A DNA stretch of 64,000 nt from Thermoflexus hugenholtzii JAD2 (GTDB taxonomy: Bacteria > Chloroflexota > Anaerolineae > J036 > Brachytrichaceae). Where the stretch lies: NCBI GenBank assembly GCA_945877855.1, contig CAMDWA010000002.1:1-64000 (forward strand), read 5' to 3'. Positions within the stretch are counted from its first letter, which is position 1; each line of letters begins with the position of its first letter. The translations under genes were made by a program, and so were the position numbers. The notes under the pieces are model-generated. The model was not told where the DNA came from, did not search any database, and saw nothing but the letters and a program-made list of their open reading frames with translations. Shown here piece by piece: positions 28,748 to 37,765 of this stretch.

Positions 28748-29905
28748 ATGTCTAACGCAATTTTCCTTCCCCGACCCGATGGCTCAATTCAAAATTATGT
28801 ACTTGGCGAACCCAAAAACTATGGCGTGCCCAGCAGCAAATTTAACAGCCGAATTGCATTTGCGGCGGCCCATGTGGTCGCCGACCCAAATGCTGACCAT
28901 GCCGACAAAACCCGCCCCGCCCAAGTTGATTGGGATAAGACGATGGCTTATCGCCGACATTTATGGTCATATGGCTTTACCGTCGCCGAGGCGATGGACA
29001 CCTCGCAACGTGGCATGGGGCTAGATTGGGCCAGCAGCCAAGAATTGATTCGCCGCAGCATTGCCGAAGCCAAGACTGTCAATGGCACGGTGTTTAGCGG
29101 CGCAGGCACAGATCACATTAGCCCCAGCCCAGACCGCACTTTGAACGAGGTGATTGAGGCTTATGAGCACCAAATTAGCATGATTGAAGGCATGGGCGGG
29201 CGCATGATTTTGATGGCGAGCCGTGCCTTGGCGGCCTGTGCAAAATCGCCCGACGATTATGCCACCGTTTACAGCCGTGTGTTGTCGCAGGTGCGTGAGC
29301 CGGTCATCATTCATTGGTTGGGCGATATGTTTGACCCGCAATTAGCCGGTTATTGGGGATCGCGTGATTTGGATGTGGCGATGTCGAGTTGTTTGGCGGT
29401 ATTAAAGGCCAATGCCAGCAAAATTGATGGCATCAAAATTTCGTTGTTAAATGCGCAGCGTGAAGTCGATATGCGCCGCAAATTGCCGGCTGGAATAAAA
29501 ATGTATACCGGCGATGATTTTAATTACCCCGCTTTAATTAAGGGCGATAAACTGGGTTATAGCCACGCTTTGCTTGGCATTTTTGATGCCATTGCGCCTG
29601 CGGCTGCGGCTGCCTTTCATGCGCTTGATGCGGGTGATATGGCGCGTTATGACGCGATTTTTGAGCCAACCATTGCTTTGTCGCGGCATATTTTCCAAGC
29701 GCCCACCTATTATTACAAAACCGGCATCACTTTTTTGGCTTATTTAAATGGACATCAAGATCATTTTAAGATGGTAGGCCAACAAGAAACTGCCCGCTCG
29801 CGTGAGCATTTGGTGCAGCTTTTTATTTTAGCTGATCAAGCCGGTTTGCTGCGTGACCCTGAATTAGCTGTGGCGCGAATGCGTGAAGCAGGAATTGGGG
29901 CTTAA
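28748..29905 (+). CDS. DUF993 family protein (dihydrodipicolinate synthase-like)
   Basis: 385 aa. It matches DUF993 as I know it: an N-terminal extension (SNAIFLPRPDGSIQNYVLGE), then a TIM-barrel with GTDHISPSP and a candidate Schiff-base lysine in IDGIKISLLN, followed by GDDFNYPALIKGD. The family is distantly related to DapA and of unknown substrate. It is divergent from a true DapA-family gene with 206 bases between the starts, so the two may act on related keto-acid metabolites. Its stop codon lies inside the left arm of the palindrome at 29894. Confidence 0.8.
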   Translation: MSNAIFLPRPDGSIQNYVLGEPKNYGVPSSKFNSRIAFAAAHVVADPNADHADKTRPAQVDWDKTMAYRRHLWSYGFTVAEAMDTSQRGMGLDWASSQELIRRSIAEAKTVNGTVFSGAGTDHISPSPDRTLNEVIEAYEHQISMIEGMGGRMILMASRALAACAKSPDDYATVYSRVLSQVREPVIIHWLGDMFDPQLAGYWGSRDLDVAMSSCLAVLKANASKIDGIKISLLNAQREVDMRRKLPAGIKMYTGDDFNYPALIKGDKLGYSHALLGIFDAIAPAAAAAFHALDAGDMARYDAIFEPTIALSRHIFQAPTYYYKTGITFLAYLNGHQDHFKMVGQQETARSREHLVQLFILADQAGLLRDPELAVARMREAGIGA

Positions 29906-29980
29906 AGTGACTCGTGGCTCATGAGTCACTTTAAGCCCCAATCTCCAATCCCTAATCCTTAATCCCCAATCCCAATCCCC
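29894..29980. repeat. Palindrome plus AATCCCC heptamer tract
   Basis: ATTGGGGCTTAAAGTGACTC and its perfect complement flank a 9-base loop (29894-29942). Tandem units AATCTCC, AATCCCT, AATCCTT, AATCCCC follow up to the next start codon. The left arm contains the TAA of the preceding gene. Confidence 0.88.
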
Positions 29981-29986
29981 CCAAAT

Positions 29987-30814
29987 ATGACAACCCTAAA
30001 AACTGCCGAAGACCTTGTGGCATTGCCTTATGTGCCACCCACCCATCGCATTGCCTATGGCCCTGATTCAGAGCAATTTGGCGATCTATATTTGCCAGAC
30101 TCGTCAACTCAGGACGATGCCTTGCTGACTGTGGTGATCGCCATTCATGGCGGATGTTGGCGAGCACGGTATACGCTCGACCATCTTAGCCCATTTTGTG
30201 CGGCATTGGCCGCCAAAGGTATAGCGGTGTGGAGTATTGAGTATCGGCGGGTGGGTAATGGCGGTGGCTGGCCTAACACATTTTTAGATGTGGGTCACGC
30301 TGCCGACAAATTGCGCGAGATTGCGCCAACCTATAAGTTAGACCTTAACCGTGTGGTGGCGGCGGGGCATTCGGCGGGCGGGCATTTGGTATTGTGGCTG
30401 GCGGGTCGGGCTTGTTTGCCCGCATCTAGCCCAGCTTATATCGCCGATGCGCTCAAATTACGTGGCGTGGCTGCACTGGCGGCTGTCGTCGATCTCGCAG
30501 ATTCGATTGTGTGTGATATTTGTGGTGGCAATGCTACAAACCTGATGTTTGGTAATCCTGTTGATCAAGCCAGTGCCTATGCCCAAGCATCGCCCATTCA
30601 CCTGCTGCCGACCGGTGTGCCCAGCATCAATGTGGCTGGGCAATATGATGACACCGTGCCACCAACCCATACCCGCCCCTATGTTGAGCAGGCGCAGAAA
30701 CTAGGCGACCGCGCCGAATGGATGCAGGTAAATGATGTTGGGCATTATGAATTGGTGATGCCAAACTCAAGCGCATTTGCGTCGGTATGGGCGGCAATAT
30801 CGTCATTACTCTAA
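29987..30814 (+). CDS. Alpha/beta hydrolase (esterase / kynurenine formamidase-like)
   Basis: 275 aa. Oxyanion motif HGGCWR is near residue 45, the nucleophile elbow GHSAGGH is near 128, an acidic residue lies in GQYDDTVPP, and the catalytic His in DVGHYELV near the C-terminus. The HGGxW form is typical of kynurenine formamidase and related carboxylesterases. No tryptophan-degradation genes are near, so the substrate stays open. The ATG follows a heptamer tract without a clear ribosome binding site. The S9 peptidase gene starts 30 bases downstream on the same strand, suggesting a shared transcript. Confidence 0.85.
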   Translation: MTTLKTAEDLVALPYVPPTHRIAYGPDSEQFGDLYLPDSSTQDDALLTVVIAIHGGCWRARYTLDHLSPFCAALAAKGIAVWSIEYRRVGNGGGWPNTFLDVGHAADKLREIAPTYKLDLNRVVAAGHSAGGHLVLWLAGRACLPASSPAYIADALKLRGVAALAAVVDLADSIVCDICGGNATNLMFGNPVDQASAYAQASPIHLLPTGVPSINVAGQYDDTVPPTHTRPYVEQAQKLGDRAEWMQVNDVGHYELVMPNSSAFASVWAAISSLL

Positions 30815-30843
30815 GTCACGTGGTATCCTCAAACCTTGAACCC

Positions 30844-32877
30844 ATGAAAATCACCCCAGAAAGTTTATGCGAGCTGATTACGCTCAATGACCCACGCATC
30901 TCACCCGACGGCAATTATGTGGCTTTTGTGCGCAATAGTGTTGATCGCGCCAACAACCGTTATCACAATCGGATTTGGTTAAAAGATTTAAAAAGCGACG
31001 AGCCAGCACGCCCCCTCACCAGTGGCACAAAAGACAGCTCGCCGCGTTGGTCTGAAGATGGCGCGATGTTGGGCTTCATTTCAGGCCGCGATGACAAGCC
31101 CCAAGTATTCGTGTTGCCCATTCGCGCCCTCGGCGGTGAGGCTCGCGCCATTACCAGCCATGTCAATGGCGTGCAGTCGTTTGAATGGTCGCCGGATGGC
31201 AAACGAATTGCCTTTGTGAGCGCCGTGCGCCCCGACGAGCGGGCTGCCGAAGATGCACCAGCCGCCCCAAGCCCGGCCAAAACAGCATGGGATGCCAAGC
31301 GCGACAAAGAACAGCGTCAGCACGATGATGAATTGCGCTTTGACCCGCGTGTGCTTAATAAAATGCCTTATCGCAGCGGCACTACTTATTTTGAAGAACG
31401 TACCCGCCATGTTTATGTGCAAGACGTGCCTGCCAGTTTTGCCGAACCTAGCCCAAGCAAGGCGCTACGGCTGACCGACGGTGATTTAAATTTTGCTCAG
31501 CCAACTTGGTCGCGTGATGGTCAAACCCTGTTTAGCAATGCCCTGCGTGACCCAGCCCAAGGCGAGTTGTTTTTGTTTGCCGATGTTGTTAAATTGAATG
31601 CCAGCCAACGCGCCGAGCCGGTGCGGATGCAGTTTAAGGGCTTTACTTCATCTAGTCCCTTGCCTTCGCCCGATGGCAAATGGTTGGCGATGCAACACGC
31701 CAGCGAAGATGAATTTGCCTATCGCAACCCCGAAATCGTCGTTGCGCCAATTGGCACAAATGGCGACTTGAGCGCAACCCAAGACCTAACCAAACCAACC
31801 GATCGCGGGAACGGCGGCATGGTATGGAGCGCCGATAGCCAATTTGTATACTTTAGTTTGCACGATCACGGGCATACTAATTTGCATCGGGCCAAAATTG
31901 GCACACAGGTCATTGAGCCGCTCACTAACGGCAACGATGAACTGGTGTCGTTTGATGTGGCTGACGATGGCCGAATTGTGGCGGTGTTAAATGCGGCAGA
32001 CGACATCGGTAAATTGGTGCTGCGCGAAACCGATGGCAGCCTGCGCACCATTTACCAGCCGAATGCCAAATTTATGGCCGAGCACAGTGTTTGTGGCATC
32101 GAAGAATTAAATTATATGAATGGGGATGTGGCGGTGCAGGGCTGGATCATTAAACCGCCTAATTTTGACCCCAGCCAGAAATACCCGCTTATTGTGCAAA
32201 TGCATGGCGGCCCACATGTGATGTGGGGACCAAGCGTGGCTGGCACGTGGCACGAATTTCAGGCAATGGCAAACGCGGGTTATGTGGTGTTTTATTGCAA
32301 CCCACGCGGCTCAGATGGTTATGGCGATGACTTTTGGCTGGCGTGTCGCGGCAATTGGGGGCCGGGGCCAATGAGTGATGTGATCACTGGGCTAGATTTG
32401 GTGGTTTCACAAGGTTACATCGACCCCAAACGTTTGTGTGTGACCGGCGGCAGCTATGCTGGTTATTTAACCACGTGGATGATTGCCCATGACCAACGCT
32501 TTGCGGCGGCGTGCTCACAACGCGGTGTTTATAACTTGTTGTCGATGCGTAACACCACCGATATCCCTTGGTTTTGTGACCGCGAAGCGGGTGGCATTAG
32601 CCCTTGGCAAAACCCCGACCGGCTATGGCAAACCTCGCCAATTGCACACGTTGCCAATATGCACACCCCTTTGCTGATTGAACACAGCGAACAAGATTAT
32701 CGCGTGCCCATTGAGCAAGCTGAACAGTTGTTTCAAGCCTTAAAACTGTTGCGCCGCACGGTTGAATTGGTGCGTTGGCCGCGTGAGGGGCATGAGATCT
32801 CACGTGCTGGTGAGCCAAACCATCGTATCGATCGCATTCGGCGTATCATTGCGTGGTTTGATCAGTATGCCTCATAA
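30844..32877 (+). CDS. S9 family peptidase (prolyl oligopeptidase / acylaminoacyl-peptidase type)
   Basis: 677 aa. The N-terminal beta-propeller (about 1-420) has repeated WD40-like blades such as PRISPDGNYVAFVRN and FEWSPDGKRIAFVS. The C-terminal hydrolase domain has QMHGGPHVMWG, the nucleophile motif GGSYAGYLT, the Asp in EHSEQDYRVP, and the His in REGHEIS. No signal peptide is visible, so it is likely cytosolic and degrades short peptides. I chose ATG 30844 (MKITPESL); the open frame further upstream overlaps the hydrolase gene. It pairs functionally with peptide uptake genes elsewhere in the window, by inference. Confidence 0.93.
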   Translation: MKITPESLCELITLNDPRISPDGNYVAFVRNSVDRANNRYHNRIWLKDLKSDEPARPLTSGTKDSSPRWSEDGAMLGFISGRDDKPQVFVLPIRALGGEARAITSHVNGVQSFEWSPDGKRIAFVSAVRPDERAAEDAPAAPSPAKTAWDAKRDKEQRQHDDELRFDPRVLNKMPYRSGTTYFEERTRHVYVQDVPASFAEPSPSKALRLTDGDLNFAQPTWSRDGQTLFSNALRDPAQGELFLFADVVKLNASQRAEPVRMQFKGFTSSSPLPSPDGKWLAMQHASEDEFAYRNPEIVVAPIGTNGDLSATQDLTKPTDRGNGGMVWSADSQFVYFSLHDHGHTNLHRAKIGTQVIEPLTNGNDELVSFDVADDGRIVAVLNAADDIGKLVLRETDGSLRTIYQPNAKFMAEHSVCGIEELNYMNGDVAVQGWIIKPPNFDPSQKYPLIVQMHGGPHVMWGPSVAGTWHEFQAMANAGYVVFYCNPRGSDGYGDDFWLACRGNWGPGPMSDVITGLDLVVSQGYIDPKRLCVTGGSYAGYLTTWMIAHDQRFAAACSQRGVYNLLSMRNTTDIPWFCDREAGGISPWQNPDRLWQTSPIAHVANMHTPLLIEHSEQDYRVPIEQAEQLFQALKLLRRTVELVRWPREGHEISRAGEPNHRIDRIRRIIAWFDQYAS

Positions 32878-32878
32878 G

Positions 32879-33108
32879 CTTTGAGCTTTGAGCCATGAGC
32901 CATGATCTTTGCGCAAAGAATCCAGATTTTCATGACTCAAAGCTCACGAGTCACGAGTCATGATTCACAACTCATGGCTCAAAGCTCATGGCTCATGGCT
33001 CATAGCTCAAAGCTCATGGCTCATAGCTCAAAGCTCATGGCTCATAGCTCAAAGCTCATGGCTCAAAGCTCATGGCTCATGGCTCAAAGCTCATGGCTCA
33101 TGGCTTTA
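32879..33108. repeat. Long heptamer array (CTCATGG / CTCATAG / CTCAAAG units)
   Basis: About 230 bases of tandem 7-base words, mostly GCTCATG, GCTCATA and GCTCAAA, starting with inverted TTTGAGCC words on the left. An open frame runs through it, but it encodes only repeated SSKLMAH-like peptide and is not a gene. Confidence 0.92.
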
Positions 33109-33120
33109 TAATTCAACACG

Positions 33121-33651
33121 ATGAAAAATACCAAGCTGTATAACGCCGCACAAGGGCAGCGAAATGAAGTTAAACAATTCATCAAGTTCGCCATTGTCGG
33201 TGGTAGCGGGTTAATCATCGATTATTTGGTGTTAAATGTGCTGCGGCACATAGTGCAAACCAGTTCACAAATTGCTGTCACAGGCGGTTTTGTGGTGGCA
33301 GCTCTCAGCAATTTTTATTGGAACCGCAATTGGGTTTACCCACAATCGCGCAAAATAAAAAAACGCAAACAATTGCCCACTTTTTTAGCGGTTAATTTTG
33401 TTGGCTTGCTTATCAACTTGCTGGTAGTGTATTTTGTCGAAACACCAATGACCAGTTTGATGTCTGGCCTTGTTAATGCCATCGGGCTAAATCGTGGCGG
33501 CACATTTTTGGGGTTAAACACAACCAAAGCCATTGCGGCTATTATTGTGATGGCTTGGAACTTTATTGTGAATCGTTTGGTGACTTTTCGTGGTGCAACC
33601 GGTGCCCCCCCGCCCGCACCTCCCGAAGAAACGATTGAAAGTGTTTTGTAA
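33121..33651 (+). CDS. GtrA family membrane protein
   Basis: 176 aa with four hydrophobic helices. The family start FIKFAIVGGSGLIIDYLVLNVL and the conserved loop NFYWNRNWVYP are clear. The C-terminal helix ends FIVNRLVTFRG. GtrA proteins are thought to move polyprenyl-linked sugars across the membrane or help glycosyltransferases. It precedes a GT4 glycosyltransferase with 13 bases between stop and chosen start, which fits an envelope glycan function. The upstream side is a long heptamer array. Confidence 0.9.
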   Translation: MKNTKLYNAAQGQRNEVKQFIKFAIVGGSGLIIDYLVLNVLRHIVQTSSQIAVTGGFVVAALSNFYWNRNWVYPQSRKIKKRKQLPTFLAVNFVGLLINLLVVYFVETPMTSLMSGLVNAIGLNRGGTFLGLNTTKAIAAIIVMAWNFIVNRLVTFRGATGAPPPAPPEETIESVL

Positions 33652-33664
33652 CGAGCGTTTGATC

Positions 33665-34852
33665 TTGGCAAACATCACGATTGATATTACGTCTGCGGTG
33701 CATCAAAGCGCCGGTATTGGGCGCTTAACCCGCGAAACGGTACGAGCACTGTTAAAACATCAGCCCAATCATCATTTGCACCTGTTTTGTATGGGGCCGT
33801 CAGAAAATTTAGAATTTAGAATTGAAAATGCAAAATTAGAATCGCCCAATTTTGCATTTTCAATTCTAAATTCTAAATTTACAGATCGTTGGTTACATCG
33901 GTTATGGTTTAAGGCCAATGTGCCTGTGCCGGTGGAATTGTTGGGTGCAAAGCGGTGCGATTTATATCACGCTACCGATTTTGTGCTGCCGCCAACTTTG
34001 CCGCAAACCAAAACAGTGCTAACCGTGCATGATTTAACCTTTGAGCGCGACCCCGATTCAGCCGTGCCCTCACTGCTGAAATTTTTGCGGCGGGTCGTGC
34101 CACAATCGGCCAAACGGGCCGATCACATCATCGCCGATTCATTTGCCACTGCCCGCGATCTAACCGAGCTTTATGCCATCGCCCCCGAAAAAATCACTAC
34201 CATTCATAGCGGGGTTGATGGACGATTTTGCGCACAAGATGATTTGCAAATGCCAAACGCAAATGCCAAATTACGCGAAAAATATAACATCGGAGATGCC
34301 CCCTTTATCTTAACCGTCGGCACCATGCAACGCCGCAAAAACCACCTTGGCCTTGTGCGAGCATTTGCCAAATTTTGCGCCCAGCCACATTTCTCTCAAT
34401 CATCACTCGCGCCAAATTTAGTTATTGCGGGGGGCAAAGGCTGGCTCTATGATGAAGTGTTAGATGAAGTCAAAAAACTGGGGTTAAGCGAGCGGGTTAA
34501 ATTTATTGGTTTTGTCGATGATGCTGACCTGCCCGATTTATACCGCGCCGCTGCGGTGTTTGCCTTTCCATCATTTTACGAGGGGTTTGGGTTGCCGCTA
34601 CTCGAGGCAATGGCCTGTGGCGTACCAGTCGTGTCCTCTAATGCATCATCATTGCCCGAAGTAATGGGTGAGGTGGGCTTACAAATTGCCCCAACTGATA
34701 CCGAAGGCTGGGCTGCCGCTTTGGCACATGCGCTTTACAATGAAGCTTGGCGCACCGATTCTATTCGGCGCGGGCTTACCCGTGCCCAACAATTTACATG
34801 GGCAAAATCGGCCAAGCAAGTGTTGAAGGTTTACGAACAAGTGCTGGGGTAA
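33665..34852 (+). CDS. Family 4 glycosyltransferase with in-frame palindromic insertion
   Basis: 395 aa from the TTG at 33665 (ANITIDITSAVHQSAGIGR), where the family's first beta strand begins; other starts overlap GtrA. The N-terminal lobe has YHATDFVLPP and LTVHDLTFER. The C-terminal lobe has LTVGTMQRRKNHLGLVRAF and the donor-binding SFYEGFGLPLLEAMACGVPVV. Between the first helix and the next strand lies a stretch encoded by a perfect 33-bp inverted repeat (33805-33880), reading SENLEFRIEN and further. That peptide is probably a surface loop added by the repeat. The enzyme otherwise looks intact. Confidence 0.88.
   Translation: MANITIDITSAVHQSAGIGRLTRETVRALLKHQPNHHLHLFCMGPSENLEFRIENAKLESPNFAFSILNSKFTDRWLHRLWFKANVPVPVELLGAKRCDLYHATDFVLPPTLPQTKTVLTVHDLTFERDPDSAVPSLLKFLRRVVPQSAKRADHIIADSFATARDLTELYAIAPEKITTIHSGVDGRFCAQDDLQMPNANAKLREKYNIGDAPFILTVGTMQRRKNHLGLVRAFAKFCAQPHFSQSSLAPNLVIAGGKGWLYDEVLDEVKKLGLSERVKFIGFVDDADLPDLYRAAAVFAFPSFYEGFGLPLLEAMACGVPVVSSNASSLPEVMGEVGLQIAPTDTEGWAAALAHALYNEAWRTDSIRRGLTRAQQFTWAKSAKQVLKVYEQVLG
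33805..33880. repeat. Perfect 33-bp inverted repeat inside a coding region
   Basis: The left arm AAATTTAGAATTTAGAATTG... (33805-33837) and right arm (33848-33880) are exact complements with a 10-base loop. The arm is built from AATTTAG-type heptamers. The host frame stays open through it. Confidence 0.93.
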
Positions 34853-34868
34853 TTTAAAAAGGCGTAAT

Positions 34869-34939
34869 GCCAAAATCACGATACCCATGTTGTAAAGGGA
34901 GTTTTGCTCCCTTTACAACATGGGCATCGTGATTTTGGC
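34869..34939. repeat. Palindrome, conserved-base family (P8)
   Basis: GCCAAAATCACGAT at the base and a core CCCATGTTGTAAAGGGAG, loop TTTTG, perfectly mirrored apart from one position. The flank GGCGTAATGCC matches P6. It lies between convergent genes, 5 bases before the dppF stop. Confidence 0.9.
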
Positions 34940-34943
34940 GAAA

Positions 34944-35981
34944 TTAGGCTTGGCCTTTTTGAATTTGCTCTTCGGCCACCCAACAAGCGGCAAATTGGCC
35001 GGGCTTGAGTTCTTTAAGCTGCGGCTCTTGATGTTTACACTTTTCTACCGCAAATGGGCAGCGGGTATGGAAGCGACACCCGGCTGGGGGGTTGACTGGT
35101 GAAGGCACGTCGCCTTGCAAGATCATACGATCGCGCTTGAGCGTGGGGTCGGGCATGGGGATAGCCGACAGCAACGCTTTGGTATAAGGGTGCAGCGGAT
35201 CGGCGAAAATGCGGTCACGTGGGGCCAATTCCACCAATTTGCCGACATACATCACACCAACGCGGTCGCTAATATGCTCAACTACGGCGAGGTTGTGGGC
35301 GATAAACAAATAGGTTAACCCGAAATCCTTCTGTAGGTCTTTGAGCAAGTTAAGCACTTGGGCCTGAATCGACACGTCGAGCGCCGAGACTGGCTCGTCA
35401 CACACGATGAACTTGGGGCGCAAGGCCAAAGCGCGGGCAATACCAATACGTTGACGTTGACCACCTGAAAACTCGTGGGGGTAACGCTTGGCGTGATAAT
35501 CTTCCAAACCAACGCGCTTGAGCATCTCCATCACCGCATCGTTGCGTTTGCGGGTGTCGCGCATACCATGCACCAGCAAGCCTTCGCCTACGCTTTCGCC
35601 AATTGGCATTCGTGGGTCGAGTGATGAATATGGGTCTTGGAAGATAATTTGCATGTCTTTGCGCAAGGCTTTCATTTCGGTGCCATTAAGCGAAAAGACA
35701 TCTTTATTATCAAAGGTTACCTTGCCGCTGGTATTGGGGATAAGGCGCAAAATAGTGCGGCCCACTGTGGTTTTGCCACAGCCCGATTCGCCCACTAAAC
35801 CCAAGGTTTCACCTTTTTTAACTGAGAAGGTAACGCCATCGACCGCTTTTACCTGCGCCACGGTGCGCTGTAACAAACCGCCGCGAATGGGGTAGTGCTT
35901 TACTAAATTATCGACGCGCAATAGATCTTCGGCTGTGGTTCCATCCAATGCGCTTGGTTTATTTCCGTTAGTGTTGCTCAT
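34944..35981 (-). CDS. dppF: Oligopeptide/dipeptide ABC transporter ATP-binding protein DppF/OppF
   Basis: 345 aa. Walker [11 protein letters not shown]-loop [14 protein letters not shown], signature [15 protein letters not shown], Walker [13 protein letters not shown] and H-loop FIAHNLAV are all present. The C-terminal extension has the Cys motif [14 protein letters not shown], which marks oligopeptide ATPases. It is downstream of dppD with 73 bases between. These two ATPases would energise a dppBC permease; matching permeases and a binding protein are 16-20 kb away at 52000-56141, not adjacent. Confidence 0.93.
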   Translation of the reverse strand: MSNTNGNKPSALDGTTAEDLLRVDNLVKHYPIRGGLLQRTVAQVKAVDGVTFSVKKGETLGLVGESGCGKTTVGRTILRLIPNTSGKVTFDNKDVFSLNGTEMKALRKDMQIIFQDPYSSLDPRMPIGESVGEGLLVHGMRDTRKRNDAVMEMLKRVGLEDYHAKRYPHEFSGGQRQRIGIARALALRPKFIVCDEPVSALDVSIQAQVLNLLKDLQKDFGLTYLFIAHNLAVVEHISDRVGVMYVGKLVELAPRDRIFADPLHPYTKALLSAIPMPDPTLKRDRMILQGDVPSPVNPPAGCRFHTRCPFAVEKCKHQEPQLKELKPGQFAACWVAEEQIQKGQA

Positions 35982-36054
35982 TTTCTTAGTGCTTAGTGCT
36001 AAGTGCCAAATAAAAATATCGATTTCACATTAACACTTTATGCTTTCTATTGGA

Positions 36055-37053
36055 TTAGTTATATAACCATGTTCGAACCCAGTGACCGGGTTCGACCTCT
36101 TTCAAGGGTGGAACTTCATTCAAGCAACGTTCGCGGGCAAGACCTTCGCAAACAGTGCAACGTGGTTCAAACCGACACCCGGGAGGTGGGTTAAGCAAAT
36201 TGGGCACTGAGCCTTGAATCGTATCGAGCCGCTCGCGCACAACACCAAGCACAGGGATTGAGTTGATTAGACCTTTGGTGTAAGGGTGCATTGGTCTCGC
36301 AAACAATGTTCTTACATCTGCCATTTCGACCACTTGCCCTGCATACATGACTACCACGCGCTCGGCCATTTCTGCCACGACCCCAAGGTCATGGGTAATG
36401 AGCACAATTGAAGTGCCGGTTTTGTCACGTAATCCACGCATTAGGTCAAGAATTTGAGCCTGAATCGTCACGTCTAACGCTGTGGTCGGTTCATCTGCAA
36501 TGAGCAACTCTGGTGCACAAGCCAAGGCCATTGCAATCATGACACGTTGGGCTTGACCACCTGAAATTTCGTGGGGGTAAGCGTTGGCGCGTTTTTGCGG
36601 CTCTGGAATACCAACCATGCGCAATAACTCGACTGCACGTTCACGACCGGCTTGCTTCCCCATCGATTTGTGAATATTTAACACTTCGGCAATTTGGTCG
36701 CCAATCTTAAAAACCGGGTTTAAGCAGGTTGTCGGCTGTTGAAAAATCATCGAGATGCGATTTCCACGAATCTTTGTCATCTCTTTTTCCGACATGTCTA
36801 GCAGGTTTTTGCCATCAAACATGATGCGGCCCTCAACTACTTTGCCCGGGGGGGCCACGAGGCGCATAATTGAAAGCGATGTGACGCTTTTGCCACACCC
36901 TGATTCACCTACAATTCCAACGGTTTCTCCTTTGCGAACTTGAATATCAATGCCATCTACGGCTTTAACCACACCATCTTCGGTGAAAAAGTGTGTTTTC
37001 AAGTTCTGAATGTCGAGCAAAACATCGTTGCTCTTCCCATGATTGTCTGCCAT
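36055..37053 (-). CDS. dppD: Oligopeptide/dipeptide ABC transporter ATP-binding protein DppD/OppD
   Basis: 332 aa. Walker A GESGCGKSV, Q-loop MIFQQPTTCLNP, signature ISGGQAQRVMIAMAL, Walker B LLIADEPTTALD and H-loop LITHDLGV. C-terminal Cys motif CRFEPRCTVC. This is the D-type partner of dppF, and the gene order dppD-dppF is standard. Upstream lies about 280 bases of AT-rich sequence before the riboswitch on the other strand. No binding protein or permease gene is next to it. Confidence 0.93.
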   Translation of the reverse strand: MADNHGKSNDVLLDIQNLKTHFFTEDGVVKAVDGIDIQVRKGETVGIVGESGCGKSVTSLSIMRLVAPPGKVVEGRIMFDGKNLLDMSEKEMTKIRGNRISMIFQQPTTCLNPVFKIGDQIAEVLNIHKSMGKQAGRERAVELLRMVGIPEPQKRANAYPHEISGGQAQRVMIAMALACAPELLIADEPTTALDVTIQAQILDLMRGLRDKTGTSIVLITHDLGVVAEMAERVVVMYAGQVVEMADVRTLFARPMHPYTKGLINSIPVLGVVRERLDTIQGSVPNLLNPPPGCRFEPRCTVCEGLARERCLNEVPPLKEVEPGHWVRTWLYN

Positions 37054-37333
37054 TCGGGTTTTCTTCTCCTCTAATGATTAAAACAATAAATTTAATTGAT
37101 TAAAAACAAGTTACACAACATCGTATATCTTAACTTATTTTTCAAGTGCTTAGAGCTATTTTTCAATGTAAAAAAGGGCAAAAATAAAATTTGAGGTTTT
37201 CCCTCATTTTTTATTCAGCCAAATATCATTATAAAGGGGATTTTGGGCATCTTTATTTATTGATTTTGGGCATCTGATTACGAAGCAGCGAGTGTGAGTA
37301 TAATCAACTTGCACATTAAAAAGATTGAATATT

Positions 37334-37490
37334 ATCGAAGTTGTCCTAATCGCCCGGATGCGTGGGATGCGCCAAGTTATTGGCGTGGCGGAAGTTGGTG
37401 AAATTAGCCCAACACTGTGCCGCAACTGTGATTGTAAGTAAAAAGCGTTCATTGCTCAATGCTTACATAAGTCAGGATGCCGACTTCGAT
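37334..37490 (+). ncRNA. Cobalamin (AdoCbl) riboswitch aptamer
   Basis: The closing helix P1 is ATCGAAGT (37334-37341) with ACTTCGAT (37483-37490). The conserved core shows GTTGGTGAAATTAGCCCAAC, then GTGCCGCAACTGTGA (the B12 box region) and the 3' AAGTCAGGATGCC. It lies upstream of the B12-related locus on the same strand and is followed by an intrinsic terminator, so it probably acts by transcription attenuation when adenosylcobalamin is plentiful. Confidence 0.93.
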
Positions 37491-37529
37491 TTATACATTT
37501 CATCCTTCTCGTGATCAAGGAGGTGGCCT

Positions 37530-37547
37530 ATGATTAATGCACCCTAA
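37530..37547 (+). other. Possible five-codon leader minigene between riboswitch and terminator
   Basis: An ideal ribosome binding site AAGGAGGTGG (37517-37526) precedes ATG ATT AAT GCA CCC TAA, encoding M-I-N-A-P. It may be translated, or the purine run may instead be an RNA pairing element of the expression platform. Confidence 0.35.
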
Positions 37548-37584
37548 ACGGTAGTTTTATTGTATTTTTCAATGCATCAGCGGC

Positions 37585-37618
37585 CCCCCAGTTTTCTATT
37601 AGAAGCTGGGGGTTTTTT
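37585..37618 (+). terminator. Riboswitch-controlled intrinsic terminator
   Basis: CCCCCAG (37585-37591) pairs with CTGGGGG (37606-37612), followed by six T. It is positioned about 95 bases after the aptamer, as expected for the expression platform. Confidence 0.9.
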
Positions 37619-37677
37619 GTTATATACCAAGAAGCGTATCTTCTCAATAATTGGGGGAGACCCCAAAAAGATGAAGG

Positions 37678-37736
37678 GCCTATTTCGCTATCTATCCTCA
37701 CAAGCTACGCTTGTGAGGATAGATAGCGAAATAGGC
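37678..37736. repeat. Palindrome, conserved-base family (P9)
   Basis: GCCTATTTCGCTATCTATCC pairs perfectly with its right arm around a CTAC centre. The left flank CTTCTCAATAATTGGGGG is shared with P10, and AAGATGAAGG with P1. It lies in the mRNA leader between the riboswitch terminator and the next start codon. Confidence 0.9.
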
Positions 37737-37765
37737 AAAATCTTTCATCTACCAATAAAATTACC

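Noticed and set aside
30787-30843. N-terminal extension of the S9 peptidase
   Set aside because: The extension overlaps the upstream hydrolase gene, and its residues do not belong to the beta-propeller.
32879-33108. CRISPR-like appearance of the GCTCATG array
   Set aside because: Units are 7 bases with no unique spacers, and no cas genes are in the window.
32902-33111. Open frame of 69 codons in the heptamer array
   Set aside because: It encodes only repeated SSKLMAH / SSWLMA peptide from the tandem words; no start context and no family.
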